From Brachynemurus nebulosus (lineage: Eukaryota; Arthropoda; Insecta; Neuroptera; Myrmeleontidae), in NCBI GenBank assembly GCA_035578155.1, contig JAPWDM010000005.1:51652454-51716453 (forward strand): a DNA stretch of 64,000 nt, given 5' to 3'. Shown one piece after another: positions 59,886-64,000 of this stretch. The position numbers and the translations under genes are program-made. Position 1 is the stretch's first letter. Each line of letters begins with the position of its first letter. The notes under the pieces were generated by a model. That model worked only from the letters and a program-made list of their open reading frames with translations, did not search any database and was not told the DNA's origin.

Positions 59886-60419
59886 AGATCGGCTGAATAT
59901 TTAGAGCTTTTCGTATATCAGTGCTTCTTAATTTTTCGATTTACATAATTATTATTGCTAAAAATAAGATAATTTGAGTCTTCTTCCCGGTTAAAACAAA
60001 TAAGTATTTAAAAAAATAAAGAACACAATATAGAACATTCTATAGAATATATTTTATGTATACAATTTACGCAATATGGAAAGTAGTAAGAGTTAGTAAA
60101 TATACAAAGCTAGTGCCATAAAAATGTACAACGTTTAAGTTCAAAAACCATATAACTGTAAAATCTATTTCCTAGTAAGTATATTAAATTTAAACATTTA
60201 TAATAAATAATTAGAAAATTTTTATATTTTCGGAAAGGAATTGTATTCGATTTGGCAATATGTGAGTCGCTTGTTAGGAAATTGTTTAGACTTATTTGGA
60301 GAAGTATGAAATCAATGATTTTCCTGGGAATCTTTTATCCTCAAAATGGGATTGAATTAATGTGATTCCAAAATCCAAATATTGAAAAAATGTCTTTATA
60401 ATATTTTTAAAATAATAAA
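59886..60419. other. No identifiable gene
   Basis: AT-rich spacer without supported features. Confidence 0.5.
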
Positions 60420-61125
60420 TCAAAGTAAAAAAAAATGTTTTTTAAAAAAAAGCTTTTATTTAAAAATGGGCTCAAAAAAATAAAATTACCCTTGAGTGAA
60501 GTTTGAAGCAATATGCAACATAATTTATAAAAGCTTGAGGCCTTATCATTAATTATATCTGTTTTGGATATAAGTGTAGCTATTTTACTTTTCAGTAGTT
60601 ACCAAACTTAATTAAACGCCTCAAGCTTTTATAAATTATGTTGCAAATTGCTTCAAACTTCACTCAATTTTATTTTTTTAGCCCATTTTTAAATAAAAGC
60701 TTTTTCTTAAAAAACATTTTTTTTTACTTTTATTTATTTTCTACTTTTTAGTCTGATTACAATTTATTTAAAAAAAAAAAATTAACGCAGTAATTTTTTT
60801 ACCTGTATTTTAATCGGTTAATTTATCCTAATTAAACGTAACTATGGAAACAAAAAATTGCAATGTAAAATCAATGGACAATATTTGACAATTCGAAATG
60901 TTAAAAAGTTGCACAGGACTAAAAATCAAGAATTTTGATTTGGGGCGATTTGGGACAAAACTAATTATACAAAATTGTATTGTCATCAAGGTGAGACACG
61001 TATGCAAAATTTGAAACCTCTAGCTCAATTAGAACCTGTCTAAATTTTGATTTAAAGATTTGATCTAAACCAACATACTAACATAGCAAGTTAAATAAAA
61101 ACTTTTAAAAATGAATAGGATTATT
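60420..61125 (-). mobile_element. Dispersed element with terminal foldback, copy 2
   Basis: Opposite-orientation partner of 38563-39290, colinear along about 700 bp. Foldback arms lie near 60427-60543 and 60615-60735 around a loop of similar size to copy 1. The loop is inverted relative to the rest in the same manner. Confidence 0.75.
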
Positions 61126-61767
61126 AAAGTTAAAAATTTATTACTAATACCAGATAAATAGAAGGAATAGTAGAGGGAGTTAGTGGATAGAAGTCAAAGC
61201 ATCATCTATTGTAATAAGGAACTACTTATATTAACTAGCTTATTTTACATTTTAATTTTAAGTTTATTTGTGTTTAGTCCCTTGATATTTTGTGGCAGGA
61301 CATTTTCAGTTATACATTTTTGCTATAATACAGCCTAATTCAGATACAAATGATTCTAAAAGTGAGATCTCAATATTGACTCAGCAATTGAGTTGGGTAA
61401 TTTAAAGTTATGCACACTTTTATAACACTAAGGTTAATCCAGATTGCTTGTTATCGGAATTTAAAAAAAAAAAGCTTGAAAAAAGTTGGGGTTTATGGGA
61501 TATAAAAAAACAGTTTTATATAGAAAGTATTTATTTTGCATATTTCCCTCTTTTTCTCATACTTCAATTCCTGAGGTACAATATGAGAAAGAGGATGTAT
61601 CCCCTCGTTATATTTTGTAAAACGAAAGTAACGAAAAAGCACAGAAATCATGAAATTATTAGTATGAATTTCGGATGCGTATAATGATTTCTTTTATTTA
61701 TTCGGTTATTGCTCTTACTCAAAACTTTTTTTAATACATACCTACATATATCCCATGCTTATTGATG

Positions 61768-61770
<3 letters not shown>
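61126..61770. other. No identifiable gene
   Basis: Spacer. A short imperfect hairpin with CCTCTTT and TATGAGAAAGAGG arms lies near 61547-61595. The 78-codon frame over it has no domain. Confidence 0.45.

Positions 61771-61838
<68 letters not shown>
61771..61838. repeat. (TA)n microsatellite
   Basis: TA run of 68 bp followed by GTATGTATGTG. Confidence 0.96.
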
Positions 61839-61848
<10 letters not shown>

Positions 61849-62214
61849 GAATGTATGGAAAACTGCAAACAAATCATTCATCATTCCAACATTCAACGTC
61901 ATTATCATCAAAAACATCGTCAGTTGATGATTTGATGATGAAAACATTCGATTTCATATCCATTTAGGTTTCTGTATACAGTTATAGTGTACATCTGCTG
62001 CCAGCATACATCTCCTGTAGGTAGATAGGTATCATCCACTCCTGCTTTTGCATATACCAGAACTGAACATCATCCACATCATCTAGATACAATCCATAGC
62101 TCACAATCAGTTCATAATATTAGTTTACTAGGTTTGTAAAAGAATGAAATAACAAATATGAATTAGATATTGTTCTCTCTTGTTATTTATTACATTTGGG
62201 TAAAACAATAAGTT
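61839..62214. other. No identifiable gene
   Basis: Spacer with CATCAT-like words; nothing supported. Confidence 0.5.
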
Positions 62215-62216
62215 TA

Positions 62217-63599
62217 CACTGCGAAAAAAATAGTGTGTTACTTACCAAGGCCCATCAATTATTTTTGTAGCTTCAGATACTGCTTGAAAATTCCGGACTG
62301 AATTGTTTTCAATCGAAAAAATTATGAACAAAAAACACTAATAGTACGTAAGTGTTGTAGTTCAGTTTATTTTTTCATTGTTTTTGAATAATTAATTGCA
62401 TAAATGTTGAGTATTACATACTAAGCGTATACTTTTTTGTATAGTTAATCAGATAAAACAATGATATATTTAAATCTGGGGGAACATTAACGATAACTGG
62501 TATGTGTCTGCTTCAGGGAAAGTAAGATATTGAGCTGACGTTTCAATATGCCTATAGAAATTTAACAAAGAGGCTTAAACAAAATGTCAACTTGGGTAAT
62601 CCTAGGAAATTATTCAATTAGATGAGTACCTTAGAGTCCTTAGACTATATCTGAAATTTTATGCAAATCGGTCTCTCTGCTAATTTTACCACGTTCTGTT
62701 AGAAAATCATGGTCTTATTCTAATTCCATGGCGCCTTCATATTCTTATAGTACATCAAGTATGATTTTTTGCACCCTTTTTTTTGCACATGACTTTGAAA
62801 TGACCTTCAATTTACACGAAAATTTAGCTCGCTTGTTGTTCTATATGTATATACCAGCCGATTTTGAAAAATATCTGTGCACGTGGTGAAGAAAAACTTG
62901 ATAATATGCGGTTTTACCCGAAAACAATTACGTTTAAAGATGCTCCTGTTAGTTTTTTAATATTCCATTTAGACACTTTTACCCCTTTACCCGGAAGGGT
63001 CCTTTGCTCCGATTTCCCTCGGTGGAAAAATTCATATTTCAAGTAACCCTTCCAACTCTGACATCATTTTGACATAAAATCGATTGCCGATTGAATGTAG
63101 GCTACAGTTTTTACTTTACCGGAAAATTTCAAAAATATTACAATTCTGATACAAAAGATACGGGTCTTTGAAAAACACAAAAAATTAAAATTTTCCTGTC
63201 GCGTGATCTATAAAAAATTTTGTCCTTAAAATAGTGAATTTTTGTAATACTTTTCGTACAAGTTTCATTAAGTTTTACGAAAAAAATCTGGGAAAATTCG
63301 AAAAAGAAAAACAAAATTTTCAGATTTTTTCAAAAATTTATAAATTGGCAATGATTCTAGAAATACTGGAGAAAACGTGCCCAAATGTTATTCCTTTTAA
63401 TGCCTCATATATATAATTATTTTAGTCCTGGCTTGATGTCTCTAATCTCAGTAAATCTGGTAACATTTACTGAGTAGTACGTATATTGAATTCCGGTAAA
63501 TTTCTATATGAATACTTCCTTTCGTGGCGCTCTTTTTTCTGTCAGTATTTTTTAATAATTTTAATAATATCAATGAATTTTTTACAGTGTAGCACTCCT
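62217..63599. mobile_element. Possible TA-flanked element, CACTGYRAAAAAA ends
   Basis: TA then CACTGCGAAAAAAATAG at the left and, reversed, CACTGTAAAAAATTC with TA at the right. The matching part is short, so the pairing could be chance. A 60-codon plus frame ends at 63046 (…KDAPVSFLIFHLDTFTPLPG…) and reads like protein, but I do not recognise it. Confidence 0.4.
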
Positions 63600-63619
63600 C
63601 TATGCGTATCTACGTACGT

Positions 63620-63631
63620 ACATCATCATCG

Positions 63632-63662
<31 letters not shown>

Positions 63663-63664
63663 GA
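63620..63664. repeat. (CAT)n microsatellite
   Basis: About 15 ATC/CAT units with one CGT interruption. The histidine-rich frame over it is an artefact. Confidence 0.95.
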
Positions 63665-64000
63665 TAAAATGTAATAAAAAATCATTAAGTAGTTTTAATT
63701 GCATGCGTTATGAATGTGTGTGCGTGTGCGTGTGTGTTTATGCGTATACATTTGACTGTATATGTGTAATCCACGCAATACGCCACCCTTTTGATATTAT
63801 TGATACTGCTGCGTACCTACAACATACACACGAGTACCACCAACATGCAACGATGATTTATTCCTATTTTTCTGTTTTAAATGAGAAAAGAGGTAAAAAT
63901 TAATAAATAGGAAGTGAATGTGGTCCATATCCGCAAGTCCATAGAGGATAACATATTTTTTTTTTTTTATTAATTAGTAGAGAATTCATTATATTGATAG
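63665..64000. other. No identifiable gene
   Basis: Short (GTGT)n near 63716-63738 and a T-run near 63957. Nothing else supported. Confidence 0.5.

Noticed and set aside
63486..63903. Histidine-rich and VCVCVC frames
   Set aside because: Translated CAT and GT microsatellites.

Overview
The window is AT-rich, repeat-dense, non-coding nuclear DNA of an arthropod, most likely an insect. A hemipteran or aphid-like genome is my best guess. The reasons are the very high A+T, long (TA)n microsatellites, frequent tacctac/taggtac words, Helitron ends of the insect ATTATAAATGCGAAAG...GAAGCCGCGGG type, and tRNA-derived SINE fragments next to mariner, pogo, Tc1, hAT, piggyBac and PIF/Harbinger-like elements. 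I see no convincing host protein-coding gene. Most open frames are translated microsatellites or chance frames. The only protein fragments I can place belong to mobile elements: a MADF (Myb/SANT-like) ORF inside a Harbinger-like element (3179-3382), a mariner transposase relic (14450-14729) and the tail of a non-LTR reverse-transcriptase ORF (59752-59820, minus strand). Two further coding-like remnants inside elements (33328-33503 plus, 36292-36440 minus) are unplaced.

Layout. 1-7.9 kb: a minisatellite, a TA microsatellite, a Harbinger-like element, two small TA-flanked MITEs, hAT MITEs and a tRNA-type SINE head. 7.9-11.6 kb: a large TA-flanked element with subterminal motif arrays, holding a Helitron and a CTGT minisatellite. 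12-18 kb: a SINE split by a hAT MITE with a perfect 8-bp duplication, a nearly perfect 94-bp-arm palindrome, the mariner relic and a second TA element with subterminal motifs. 20-23 kb: a 1.6-kb hAT-like element with (CAAGAC)n ends, a nested TTAA element, then a piggyBac-like element. 24.5-26.5 kb: a TA-flanked MITE split by a hAT-like insert that carries an inverted array of 103-bp units, each with a heat-shock-element motif in exact register. 27-37 kb: copies of a TA-microsatellite-bearing repeat family (family A), a pogo MITE with a visible empty site elsewhere, hAT elements, a third subterminal-motif element, a Helitron, and a novel-looking 1.1-kb element with TAGTTCGCTCCCG repeats and an 8-bp duplication. 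38-64 kb: a repeat pair in opposite orientation, a 3.6-kb TA element, more family A copies, two 885-bp TTAA elements in opposite orientation, two large foldback elements and a LINE tail.

Nothing here reads as an operon or pathway. The window is best understood as a layered record of transposition. Its most unusual parts are the 103-bp heat-shock-motif array, three TA elements that share an architecture but carry different subterminal words, and several long palindromes that could be transcribed into hairpin RNA. All element boundaries were read by eye from terminal repeats and target-site duplications. Superfamily names rest on terminal sequence and target site, not on a transposase.
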